Assembly (NCBI GenBank): GCA_030427365.1
Contig: JAUHWW010000006.1
Span: forward strand, 1-40,728
DNA from: a bacterium
GTDB lineage: Bacteria; Patescibacteriota; Saccharimonadia; Saccharimonadales; SZUA-47
Direction: 5' to 3'
DNA: 40,728 nt
Position 1 is the stretch's first letter. The number at the start of each line of letters is the position of its first letter. Of this stretch, positions 18,481-25,903 are shown one piece after another. The notes beneath the pieces were generated by a model, which saw only the letters and a program-made list of their open reading frames with translations, made no database searches and was not told the origin of the DNA. The position numbers and the translations under genes were made by a program.

Positions 18481-19746
18481 CTAGGGCTGCGGAGCATCCA
18501 CTGGTAAACCAATCACAGGGCTTGGCTCCGGCGGAAGTTCCACTCCGTTGCAAGCGACCTCAATTGGGTTACCGTTATTGAGCCACTCATAGTCATAAAA
18601 ACCTGTCTGGTATGTTCTTTTAATCAGAAATTGTGTAGATATAAATCCAGGATCAGGATCTACTGAGAACCCGACGTTCTGAATCACATTAGGGTTATAA
18701 GTTATATCATAAGGCTCAAAGAGATTTGAATAGTATGTTGCAGTAACTAGTTCATCTCTATCGTTCTCAAAAACAAAATTGAATTCAGGATAAATTCCGT
18801 CCATACAAGATTTAGTAATATCTGTATTCTCTTCAGGAATACCACCATCCCTCGAATCAAACAGTCGCTCTGGTGTTTGCGAGGTTCCGTTAACTTGACC
18901 ATTTACGTCAGCAATAAAGTGAGCGCTAGCAAGAGTATTAAAGCAGATATCACCGTTTTCGTCGGTTGAGAGAATCGTGGTGTTGGCAATAGTTTGACCT
19001 GGTGCATAGTTAAGAATTGAAGCATCTGGCATTGCTTCACTGCATGGCCATGCGGTCACGTGACCTGCGGCTTCAGGCTGAGTGATAGTTGCATTGATGG
19101 CGTATTGGGTGTTTGGTTCACCGACACGGACTGGTGCTGTCTCACCAGCATCTAACCGCACTTTTCTATCATCCCTCGAATCAAACAGTCGCTCTGCCGT
19201 TTGCCCAGTTCCGTTTACCTGGCCGTTTTTATCAACAACGAGGTGTGCAGCAGCAAGTGTGTTGAAGCAAATGTCACCATTTTCATCAGTAGTAAGGATA
19301 GTCGTGTTGGCAATAGTTTGACCTGGTGCATAGTTAAGAATTGAAGCATCTGGCATTGCTTCACTGCATGGCCATGCGGTCACGTGACCTGCGGCTTCAG
19401 GCTGAGTGATAGTTGCATTGATGGCGTATTGGGTGTTTGGTTCACCGACAGAAACCTTAATCGTCTCACCGGCTTGAGGCTTATCATTGTCCTCTGCAGC
19501 TGCTGCAGTAGGCAACAAAGCAAGTCCGGCAAGCAAACCTACTGTAGCCTTAACCTTCTTTGAGCGAGGTTTTTTCTTTTCTTGTGTTATTGCGCGTGGA
19601 GAACTAGTAGTAGCAGTGTCGGTATGGTTATGACGTTCAAGCCAGCGGCCAAAAACACCCGTTTCCGGACTTATGCTCTTACTTCCTTGAAGGAAATAGC
19701 TCGATTTGTCGTTGCTTCTCGTAAGTAATGACTTTAATAGTCCCAT
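18481..19746 (-). CDS. Secreted surface protein with two tandem ~108-aa repeats of an actinobacterial-type domain
   Basis: Long basic N-region plus hydrophobic segment; repeated GEPNTQYAINATITQPEAAGHVTAWPCSEAMPDASILNYAPGQTIANTTILxTDENGDICFNTLAxAHxxxDxNGQVNGTxQTxERLFDSRD. Confidence 0.8.
   Translation of the reverse strand: MGLLKSLLTRSNDKSSYFLQGSKSISPETGVFGRWLERHNHTDTATTSSPRAITQEKKKPRSKKVKATVGLLAGLALLPTAAAAEDNDKPQAGETIKVSVGEPNTQYAINATITQPEAAGHVTAWPCSEAMPDASILNYAPGQTIANTTILTTDENGDICFNTLAAAHLVVDKNGQVNGTGQTAERLFDSRDDRKVRLDAGETAPVRVGEPNTQYAINATITQPEAAGHVTAWPCSEAMPDASILNYAPGQTIANTTILSTDENGDICFNTLASAHFIADVNGQVNGTSQTPERLFDSRDGGIPEENTDITKSCMDGIYPEFNFVFENDRDELVTATYYSNLFEPYDITYNPNVIQNVGFSVDPDPGFISTQFLIKRTYQTGFYDYEWLNNGNPIEVACNGVELPPEPSPVIGLPVDAPQP
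18980..19126. repeat. 147-bp direct repeat, copy 1
   Basis: identical by eye to 19304-19450, offset 324 bp (108 codons). Confidence 0.9.
19304..19450. repeat. 147-bp direct repeat, copy 2
   Basis: identical by eye to 18980-19126. Confidence 0.9.
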
Positions 19747-19818
19747 TGTTTTTCACTTTGGTTAAGTAATAAAACGCCCTGCACTACCAGTATAGCCCAC
19801 CTACTACTGTTCTGTGTA

Positions 19819-19834
19819 TGTGAATTATATCACA
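19819..19834. promoter_or_regulatory. CRP-type binding site TGTGA-N6-TCACA overlapping the -10 of the 18481-19746 gene
   Basis: tatgtgaattatatcacata; the N6 is TATAAT's complement (attata), with TTGCAT 17 nt upstream on minus strand. Confidence 0.7.
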
Positions 19835-19906
19835 TATTAGCTTTCAATGCAACACTTTCCCCACCGAAAGTGTGGCTTTTCCGCAGGAGTGGATAACCAC
19901 GATAGT

Positions 19907-20104
19907 TTAACAAGGTGTGACGTCTGAGGTCGCGTCGTCACACGATATCGGTGCCGCAACACTGTCGAAGCCTGGAAGCCTGTCTGGAGCGACTACCGCG
20001 ACAGCAACAGACGCTGTCACAACGCAAGCAGCGATAGCTAAAGGCCGGGTAATCCCCGCTGGACGGTCTTGGCGCTCTGAACGATCAAGAGAATTTTCTG
20101 ACAT
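19907..20104 (-). CDS. Small membrane/secreted protein, unknown function (start MSENSLD preferred over 20122)
   Basis: aaggaaaata-ATG; ITRPLAIAACVVTASVAVAVVAP hydrophobic stretch. Confidence 0.6.
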   Translation of the reverse strand: MSENSLDRSERQDRPAGITRPLAIAACVVTASVAVAVVAPDRLPGFDSVAAPISCDDATSDVTPC

Positions 20105-20170
20105 TATTTTCCTTTCAAACACTTTATTTTATTTATAAGTAGAGAGCTACTCTACCACAGAACTCTCAGC

Positions 20171-20198
20171 CTGACAAATACACGTTATCTGTTAAAAT
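20171..20198 (+). promoter_or_regulatory. Promoter of ychF with predicted TSS at the start codon
   Basis: CTGACA-N16-TAAAAT then 6 nt to ATG at 20205. Confidence 0.65.
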
Positions 20199-20204
20199 AG
20201 TGTG

Positions 20205-21290
20205 ATGGCTTTAGAAATTGGAATTGTAGGCTTGCCAAATGTTGGCAAATCGACCCTATTCAACGCACTCACAGACAGCAATATTCTCGCTGCTAACTAT
20301 CCCTTTGCAACCATTGAACCGAACACCGGCATTGTTCCCGTACCTGATGAACGCTTAGGAAAGCTCGCCGACATGTACCACTCACAGAAAGTCATCCCAG
20401 CCACCGTCACATTTGTCGATATCGCAGGCTTAGTCGAAGGAGCAAGTAAAGGCGAGGGTCTCGGCAACCAATTCCTCAGCCATATTCGTTCGTGCAACGC
20501 AATTGTTCAAGTCGTGCGTGCATTTGAGTCAGGCGACGTTTTGCGCAGTGACTCATCAAAAGACCCAGAACATGACATTGATGTTATCCTCACCGAGCTG
20601 GTCCTCGCCGATCTGCAGACTGTCGATAATCGCTTGCCACGCTTTGCTAAAGAAGCTAGAGCAAACCCAAAGATGAAGCCACTCGCTGATGACTTGCAAA
20701 AGATAAAAGATGTGTTCGAAGCCGGCAATCCACTCTGGAAAGACGCGGCGTTGCTGGAGGCATACCATGAACACTTCAGCGATTTGCAGCTGATGACAGC
20801 CAAGCCGATTCTTTATTTGTTCAACCTCGACGAAGACGATCTAGGAAATACTGAAAAGCAAGCAGAACTTCAAAAGCTTGTTGCCCCCGCCCCTGCCGTG
20901 TTTGTCAGTGCGAAACTCGAGGATGAGCTGCGCGGACTCGACGAGCCTGACCGCGATGAAATGCTCGCGAGCTACGGCCAAAAAGAGCCTGGCCTACACA
21001 AGGTAATCAAAGCTGCCTATGATTTGCTTGGCTTGCAAAGCTATCTCACTGCCGGTGAGAAAGAAGTTCGCGCTTGGACAGTGCGAAAAGGCTCCACTGC
21101 TCCGCAGGCCGCTGGCGTCATTCACAGTGATTTTGAAAAAGGCTTTATCGCCGCGCAGATCGTCGACTACGATGACTTGATGGCCGCCGGCTCAGAATCA
21201 GCCGCTCGCTCCCAGGGTAAACTCCGCACCGAGGGCAAAACCTACATCATGCAGCCGGGTGATGTCGTTGAATTTCGATTCAACAACTGA
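20205..21290 (+). CDS. ychF: Ribosome-binding ATPase YchF (Obg-family GTPase fold)
   Basis: LEIGIVGLPNVGKSTLFNALTDSNILAANYPFATIEPNTGIVPVPDERL; C-term TYIMQPGDVVEFRFNN. Track start GTG 20202. Confidence 0.97.
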   Translation: MALEIGIVGLPNVGKSTLFNALTDSNILAANYPFATIEPNTGIVPVPDERLGKLADMYHSQKVIPATVTFVDIAGLVEGASKGEGLGNQFLSHIRSCNAIVQVVRAFESGDVLRSDSSKDPEHDIDVILTELVLADLQTVDNRLPRFAKEARANPKMKPLADDLQKIKDVFEAGNPLWKDAALLEAYHEHFSDLQLMTAKPILYLFNLDEDDLGNTEKQAELQKLVAPAPAVFVSAKLEDELRGLDEPDRDEMLASYGQKEPGLHKVIKAAYDLLGLQSYLTAGEKEVRAWTVRKGSTAPQAAGVIHSDFEKGFIAAQIVDYDDLMAAGSESAARSQGKLRTEGKTYIMQPGDVVEFRFNN

Positions 21291-21301
21291 TAATGCAGCG
21301 C

Positions 21302-21376
21302 GGAAAGAGTAGCCGTAGAAGCGGCTTTGCCGACTTCAACGCGCGACATGAGAAAACCTGCAAGGTTGTCTCATAG
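21302..21376 (+). repeat. Structured dispersed repeat, copy A (3' of ychF)
   Basis: ggaaagagtagccgtagaagcggctttgccgacttcaacgcgcgacatgagaaaacctgcaaggttgtctcatag; two hairpins; homologous to copies B and C. Confidence 0.85.
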
Positions 21377-21382
21377 ATTGCG

Positions 21383-21426
21383 TCATGCAGCCAGGCGATG
21401 TAGTTGAATTCAGGTTCAACAACTAG
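21383..21426 (+). pseudogene. Duplicated ychF 3' terminus (encodes MQPGDVVEFRFNN*)
   Basis: tcatgcagccaggcgatgtagttgaattcaggttcaacaactag vs 21247-21290; all coding differences synonymous, stop TGA->TAG. Confidence 0.9.
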
Positions 21427-21473
21427 GACTGTCGTCGTTGAGTTCAGAAGTAGCACCTGATACGCTAGTGGTC

Positions 21474-21866
21474 ATGAGCAAACAAACAGACGATTTCCGT
21501 CATTTCATCACCCATCTCAAGTTTGAAGCGCTCGCGCTCGCACTTCTTATGGCTGCACTTATCAACCAATCCGATTACAGTATGTGGTGGCTGCTGATCG
21601 GTTTCCCGCTTGTGGACATTGGCATGATCGGTTACGCAAAAAACTCTCGGATTGGTGCTATGACTTATAACCTACTTCATAACGCGACGATTCCAACGCT
21701 CATGATTGCTACCGGCGTTGTACTTACCCTGCCGCTAGTATCACTTATCGGCTTTGTTTGGACGTTCCACACAGCTATCGACCGCGTGCTCGGCTATGGC
21801 CTCAAACATAAGCATTCGTTCAAAGCCACTCATATGGGCGAAATAGCATCAGTACGCAATAACTAA
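21474..21866 (+). CDS. DUF4260-like small membrane protein
   Basis: MSKQTDDFRHFITHLKFEALALALLMAALINQ...LVDIGMIGYAKNSRIGAMTYNLLHN; TTGAGT-N17-TACGCT-7nt-ATG supports this start rather than 21438. Confidence 0.75.
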   Translation: MSKQTDDFRHFITHLKFEALALALLMAALINQSDYSMWWLLIGFPLVDIGMIGYAKNSRIGAMTYNLLHNATIPTLMIATGVVLTLPLVSLIGFVWTFHTAIDRVLGYGLKHKHSFKATHMGEIASVRNN

Positions 21867-21879
21867 CCGTCATTGACGG

Positions 21880-22272
21880 CTATACTACTCGAAAAAGCTT
21901 GTCGAATATTCTCCAATGTGTCTCAGGTACCTCAGTAATGAGGCCAAATGCTGGCATCGTGACGCAACCATTCTGCCACACAATCGGAACAGGTACTGGA
22001 CCGTCAATTCCATGTCGTATTCGTACGTCACTCTTACTAAAATATGCCGAGGTAGTTGGTTCATTTTCTATATCTAAGCCAACAGTTACTATCGGATCTT
22101 CGAAGCGCATATAAACAGCCACACCATACTCATGATCTTCTAGTGATGCCATGTCTCGGAGTTCAGCAGTTGAGAGTCTACCAAGCCCTATTGCTTTTTT
22201 TCTCAGCTGTTTTGGCCGCAGAGAACCGTCCAGAAATTCAGGCTGTGCAAAGTGTTGTTGTTCCAAAGTCAT
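21880..22272 (-). CDS. Hypothetical protein
   Basis: ORF with TAAGAT-6nt-ATG upstream; no family recognised. Confidence 0.55.
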   Translation of the reverse strand: MTLEQQHFAQPEFLDGSLRPKQLRKKAIGLGRLSTAELRDMASLEDHEYGVAVYMRFEDPIVTVGLDIENEPTTSAYFSKSDVRIRHGIDGPVPVPIVWQNGCVTMPAFGLITEVPETHWRIFDKLFRVV

Positions 22273-22293
22273 ACTTATATCTTACCAGATTTC

Positions 22294-23169
22294 CTAAAGT
22301 TCTGTACTTAATTTCGACTCTAACAGAACAGCTAACCCTCTCAAATAATTTGTACCGGCTCCATTCGTTACTGCAGACAAAATAAACTGTGAGCCATCTT
22401 CTAGCTGTACAATGGCAACGTCGTGGTACTCATCAAGTTCCCTGAAGCCAATCTTGTTATAGACAGTAATCGACTCAGAAAAGCCTGCATCAAACGTGTC
22501 GTCATAAATCTGATCTTTCATTGATGCTAGCAGTCGTTGTTGCACTCCTTCGCTCAAGCCCTCACCAGTTGCAATTCTTTGCAACATAAGAGCTGCGTCA
22601 CCCGCCGATGTCGTAATCGATGTCATACTGGTATTCGTGAGCCCATACTCTTGCATCGTTGTGTTTAACGCTTCCTTACCCAGCTCGACCCATAGCTTCT
22701 CAGCACACGGACTATCTGACTCACGGATCATGATATCCAGGCATTCAGCCAAAGTGTTCCCGCCGACATAATCCTGCTCAGGGTCTAGCTCTCCAGCATC
22801 AACCGCTCGGTAGCCTTCATAGGCGACGTAGAGCTTGTAGATACTAGCCGCAAAAAACTCAGTATCTGGCTGATACGAGGCCAGCACGTCTCCATCAACT
22901 GTCGTTATCTGCACTCCAGCTTCAGCGCCTGCCGGTAGATCACCCACCCACTCTTCTAGGGCTGCTGATATCGCGTCTGTGTCAAATGCTGCTGTCACTT
23001 CCGGCTGTTCGACTTCAGCTTCTGGCTCCTCTGCAACGGTTACGTCGATCGTTTGCTCTTCTATTGGCTGCGTATCTACCGTCGGGCTTTGCAAAAAAAC
23101 AAGAGCTGCAATCACTCCCGCCAGCACGACCAGTGCAAGCGACGCCCCCACAACAACATCACGTTTCAT
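22294..23169 (-). CDS. Class A beta-lactamase-like / penicillin-interacting serine hydrolase, N-terminal TM anchored
   Basis: SIYKLYV (SxxK), RESDSPCAEKLW (SDN-like), YNKIGF (KTG-like). Confidence 0.8.
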   Translation of the reverse strand: MKRDVVVGASLALVVLAGVIAALVFLQSPTVDTQPIEEQTIDVTVAEEPEAEVEQPEVTAAFDTDAISAALEEWVGDLPAGAEAGVQITTVDGDVLASYQPDTEFFAASIYKLYVAYEGYRAVDAGELDPEQDYVGGNTLAECLDIMIRESDSPCAEKLWVELGKEALNTTMQEYGLTNTSMTSITTSAGDAALMLQRIATGEGLSEGVQQRLLASMKDQIYDDTFDAGFSESITVYNKIGFRELDEYHDVAIVQLEDGSQFILSAVTNGAGTNYLRGLAVLLESKLSTEL

Positions 23170-23201
23170 GATTATTAGTGTACACCAGCATAAGCGTTCT
23201 A

Positions 23202-23699
23202 TCAGTAACGGAACGTATCATGCCGATGACGCGGTGCAAGCACGCCGCTGAGGGCAATCTCATCCTCTAGCTTTTTCAGATGCGATATGATCGCATGCAC
23301 AGGCTTCTTACTGTGCACTGATGACCAGAGCAATTGCTCAAGACTCTTCAGCGAGTCAAGTGATTTGTGGTGCAAATGATACGCTTTCCCGCCGATCTTA
23401 AGCGTCATTTGTCCACCGAACAGTCGCTTCACACACTCAACGTCTGTGATATCACTGCAATCGATGACTTGCGAGTACGCATGGAGCCACCTTTTATCAA
23501 GCAGAAACAGTTTTCCAGCTGCGAATGCCGCCGTGAACTTACGTCCGTCAATACTTACCGGAGTCGTAAAATCGATTTTTCCGCGATAATTAAAATACTT
23601 TTCAAGTAACTCTTTACTTGAGCGTTTTTTGGTCAGTTGGCTTGCCCCAAGTGACGCAAGACGCTTCGTGTAGAGCCACGTCGTTGCTAGTTTACTCAT
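23202..23699 (-). CDS. Hypothetical protein (PH-like?)
   Basis: Single intact ORF; no confident family. Confidence 0.5.
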   Translation of the reverse strand: MSKLATTWLYTKRLASLGASQLTKKRSSKELLEKYFNYRGKIDFTTPVSIDGRKFTAAFAAGKLFLLDKRWLHAYSQVIDCSDITDVECVKRLFGGQMTLKIGGKAYHLHHKSLDSLKSLEQLLWSSVHSKKPVHAIISHLKKLEDEIALSGVLAPRHRHDTFRY

Positions 23700-23776
23700 T
23701 GCTCACCTCTCTTCTTTTGTACATCTATTTAACCTCACCTTTGAGAGTGTTGCAGTAATGTTCGATACGCTCCGCC

Positions 23777-23792
23777 TGTGATTTCTATCACG
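23777..23792. promoter_or_regulatory. CRP-type site upstream of the crp/fnr-like gene
   Basis: TGTGA-tttcta-TCACG; centre about 40 nt upstream of predicted TSS (-10 TATACT 23812-23817). Confidence 0.65.
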
Positions 23793-23824
23793 CAAAAAAA
23801 CAATGTTCTGATATACTTTGTGAT

Positions 23825-24478
23825 ATGAGAACAGTTTTAAAGCAGCGTGAACAGTTGGAGACCTTCTTTCGCGCACACACCAGGGTGGATTATAAAAAGG
23901 GCGAGACTATTGTCAGGCCGCAAGATGACCCTGCGGGTGTGTACTTTCTCGACAGCGGTTTTGTCAAAGCCTACAGCATCACGAAATATGGTGAAGAAAA
24001 CTTGCTCTACATCAGAGGAGCAGGCAGCGTATTCCCGCTTATTTGGGCTTTTACTGGCGAGCACAAACAAGTCAGCTACGAAGCAATGGCGAAAACAGTG
24101 CTATGGCGTGTATCCCGAGCCGAATACCTGGAATTTCTCGATAAAAATCCGGAGATCCTCTCCCTTATTCTTGATATGGCGATCGAGGCATACCGACTTA
24201 ACTCAGAACGGGTGATGACGCTTAGCTACCGCACCGCGCGTGAACGTATCGTATCGTTCATCCTTAATCATGCGAAACGTTTTGGCATTACTGACAGCCA
24301 GGACAGAATAGTGATACACGCGCCACTGCGACAATCGGATATTGCCAGTTCTGTAAACGCCACTCGTGAAACGACAAGCCGCGAACTCAATACGCTGAAG
24401 AAAAAAGGCATCATAACCGTCGAGGATCATATGATTTGCCTGAGCAACCTACCAGAGCTTGAACGAATCCTGAACTAG
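23825..24478 (+). CDS. Crp/Fnr family transcriptional regulator
   Basis: cNMP-binding-like N-term; HTH LRQSDIASSVNATRETTSRELNTLKKKGII with RE-x3-R recognition helix as in CRP. Confidence 0.93.
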   Translation: MRTVLKQREQLETFFRAHTRVDYKKGETIVRPQDDPAGVYFLDSGFVKAYSITKYGEENLLYIRGAGSVFPLIWAFTGEHKQVSYEAMAKTVLWRVSRAEYLEFLDKNPEILSLILDMAIEAYRLNSERVMTLSYRTARERIVSFILNHAKRFGITDSQDRIVIHAPLRQSDIASSVNATRETTSRELNTLKKKGIITVEDHMICLSNLPELERILN

Positions 24479-25194
24479 CGAGCTGTTCGCGATAACTTTA
24501 GTTTATAAAAGCGCTCCACGTTCCCCTTAGAACCTGCTACTTTTGAGTCTTGTTTATCCAATATCACAAACGCATGCGTTTCTAGCCAATCTTCAAAATC
24601 ACTAAGTATCTGGCGCCGGATTTTTGAGTTTTTGATCACCCCTTTATTGACTTGGTCTTTGCCTGCTTCAAACTGCGGTTTGCACATGACCACTATCTCT
24701 GTTTTGCCGGAGGAGAGTGAGGCAATAGCAGGCAGCACTTGTGTAAGTGAGATGAAGCTCACATCGGCAACGACAATATCGATCATTTCTACTGTTTTAA
24801 ACGAACGAATATCGGTCTTTTCATGCAGCTCGATGCGCTCGTCTCCGCGCAAGCTTGGATGCAGCTGATCACTGCCAACGTCAACCGCTATCACTTTTAT
24901 AGCTCCACTCTGCAGCGCATACTCAGTAAAGCCACCTGTGCTACTACCGACATCAAGCACTGTCTTACCGCGGAAATCTACATGTAGTTCGTTCGCAACT
25001 GATGCTAGTTTCAGTGCCGCCCGTGACACATACTGATCGCCGATAATTGTCAGCTCGTCCGTCTCTGCGACCTGATAACTCGGCTTATCGACTTTCTTTC
25101 CGTTTACCCGGACGTGGCCTAGCTTTACGGTGTTATCTGCTTGCGATCGAGACTGCGTCAGCCCGCGACTGTAGAGGGCACTATCTAGTCTCAT
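24475..25194 (-). CDS. tlyA: TlyA family rRNA 2'-O-methyltransferase / hemolysin-like
   Basis: MRLDSALYSRGLTQSRSQA S4 domain; VSRAALKLASVANELHVDFRGKTVLDVGSSTGGFTEYALQSGA. Confidence 0.95.
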   Translation of the reverse strand: MRLDSALYSRGLTQSRSQADNTVKLGHVRVNGKKVDKPSYQVAETDELTIIGDQYVSRAALKLASVANELHVDFRGKTVLDVGSSTGGFTEYALQSGAIKVIAVDVGSDQLHPSLRGDERIELHEKTDIRSFKTVEMIDIVVADVSFISLTQVLPAIASLSSGKTEIVVMCKPQFEAGKDQVNKGVIKNSKIRRQILSDFEDWLETHAFVILDKQDSKVAGSKGNVERFYKLKLSRTAR

Positions 25195-25457
25195 GACAGC
25201 GTTCTAAGGAAATCAGCCACACACTCACCTCTGTCTGTCAGGCGATGCTCTACCCTGCGGCCGTAGTTTTTTTTCGTTATAAGTCCGGCGTTTTTTAACC
25301 GGCGTAAATGTACTGATAGTGATTTGTAGCCAGCATTCACTCGCTCTGCGAGCTCCTCAACAGACAAATCCGGCTGCGTTTTCAGCTCATGCAGAACATC
25401 TATTCGATAGTGGTTCGATGCGCCTTTCATGATCTGCTGCAATGCATAACTATCCAT
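25191..25457 (-). CDS. ArsR-like winged-helix regulator
   Basis: NHYRIDVLHELKTQPDLSVEELAERVNAGYKSLSVHLRRLKNAGLITKKNYGRRVEHRLTDRG. Confidence 0.85.
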   Translation of the reverse strand: MDSYALQQIMKGASNHYRIDVLHELKTQPDLSVEELAERVNAGYKSLSVHLRRLKNAGLITKKNYGRRVEHRLTDRGECVADFLRTLS

Positions 25458-25490
25458 ATCAGGATCCCCATTTACAGATGCAATATATCA

Positions 25491-25520
25491 CATTCTAATG
25501 TTCGTTCGAATATTAGAATG
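25491..25520. promoter_or_regulatory. 30-bp palindrome between wHTH gene and NUDIX gene, same family as 7452-7481
   Basis: cattctaatgttcg-tt-cgaatattagaatg. Confidence 0.75.
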
Positions 25521-25902
25521 TCTCTAGAATCTTTTTTATTGGATACGAGATCTTATCGTTTGGGATATCGCGCAGATCCTTCAGGCGAACAATCCCCTGC
25601 CCCTCATAGCAGTGGACGACCGCGTCCTCAGGCAACACCACTTCAAAAACTGCTGTGTGCCTCTCACCATTTTCATCGACTACTTTATAGTCGACAACCA
25701 GACGTAATTGATCTTCCGCTGCCGTAACGCCGGTTTCCTCATATAATTCACGGATAGCTGTTTGCTCGAAAGATTCACCAGGTTCACCTGCACCACCCCA
25801 TACGGCATAACGACCTGGGCTTGGAATAGTTGATATATCGTCGCGGTGCTGCAAGAGATACTCATCTCCCTGCTTCAGCAAAACCCCCGCAAACTTTCTC
25901 AT
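25513..25902 (-). CDS. NUDIX hydrolase
   Basis: MRKFAGVLLKQGDEYLLQHRDD...GGAGEPGESFEQTAIRELYEETGV; start 25902 preferred over 26013. Confidence 0.9.
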   Translation of the reverse strand: MRKFAGVLLKQGDEYLLQHRDDISTIPSPGRYAVWGGAGEPGESFEQTAIRELYEETGVTAAEDQLRLVVDYKVVDENGERHTAVFEVVLPEDAVVHCYEGQGIVRLKDLRDIPNDKISYPIKKILETF

Positions 25903-25903
25903 G

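Noticed and set aside
21302-21376. Repeat A as an intrinsic terminator, a T-box (GAGTA motif) or a tRNA-like RNA
   Set aside because: No T-tract after the hairpins, no T-box antiterminator sequence, no tRNA cloverleaf or TPsiC motif.
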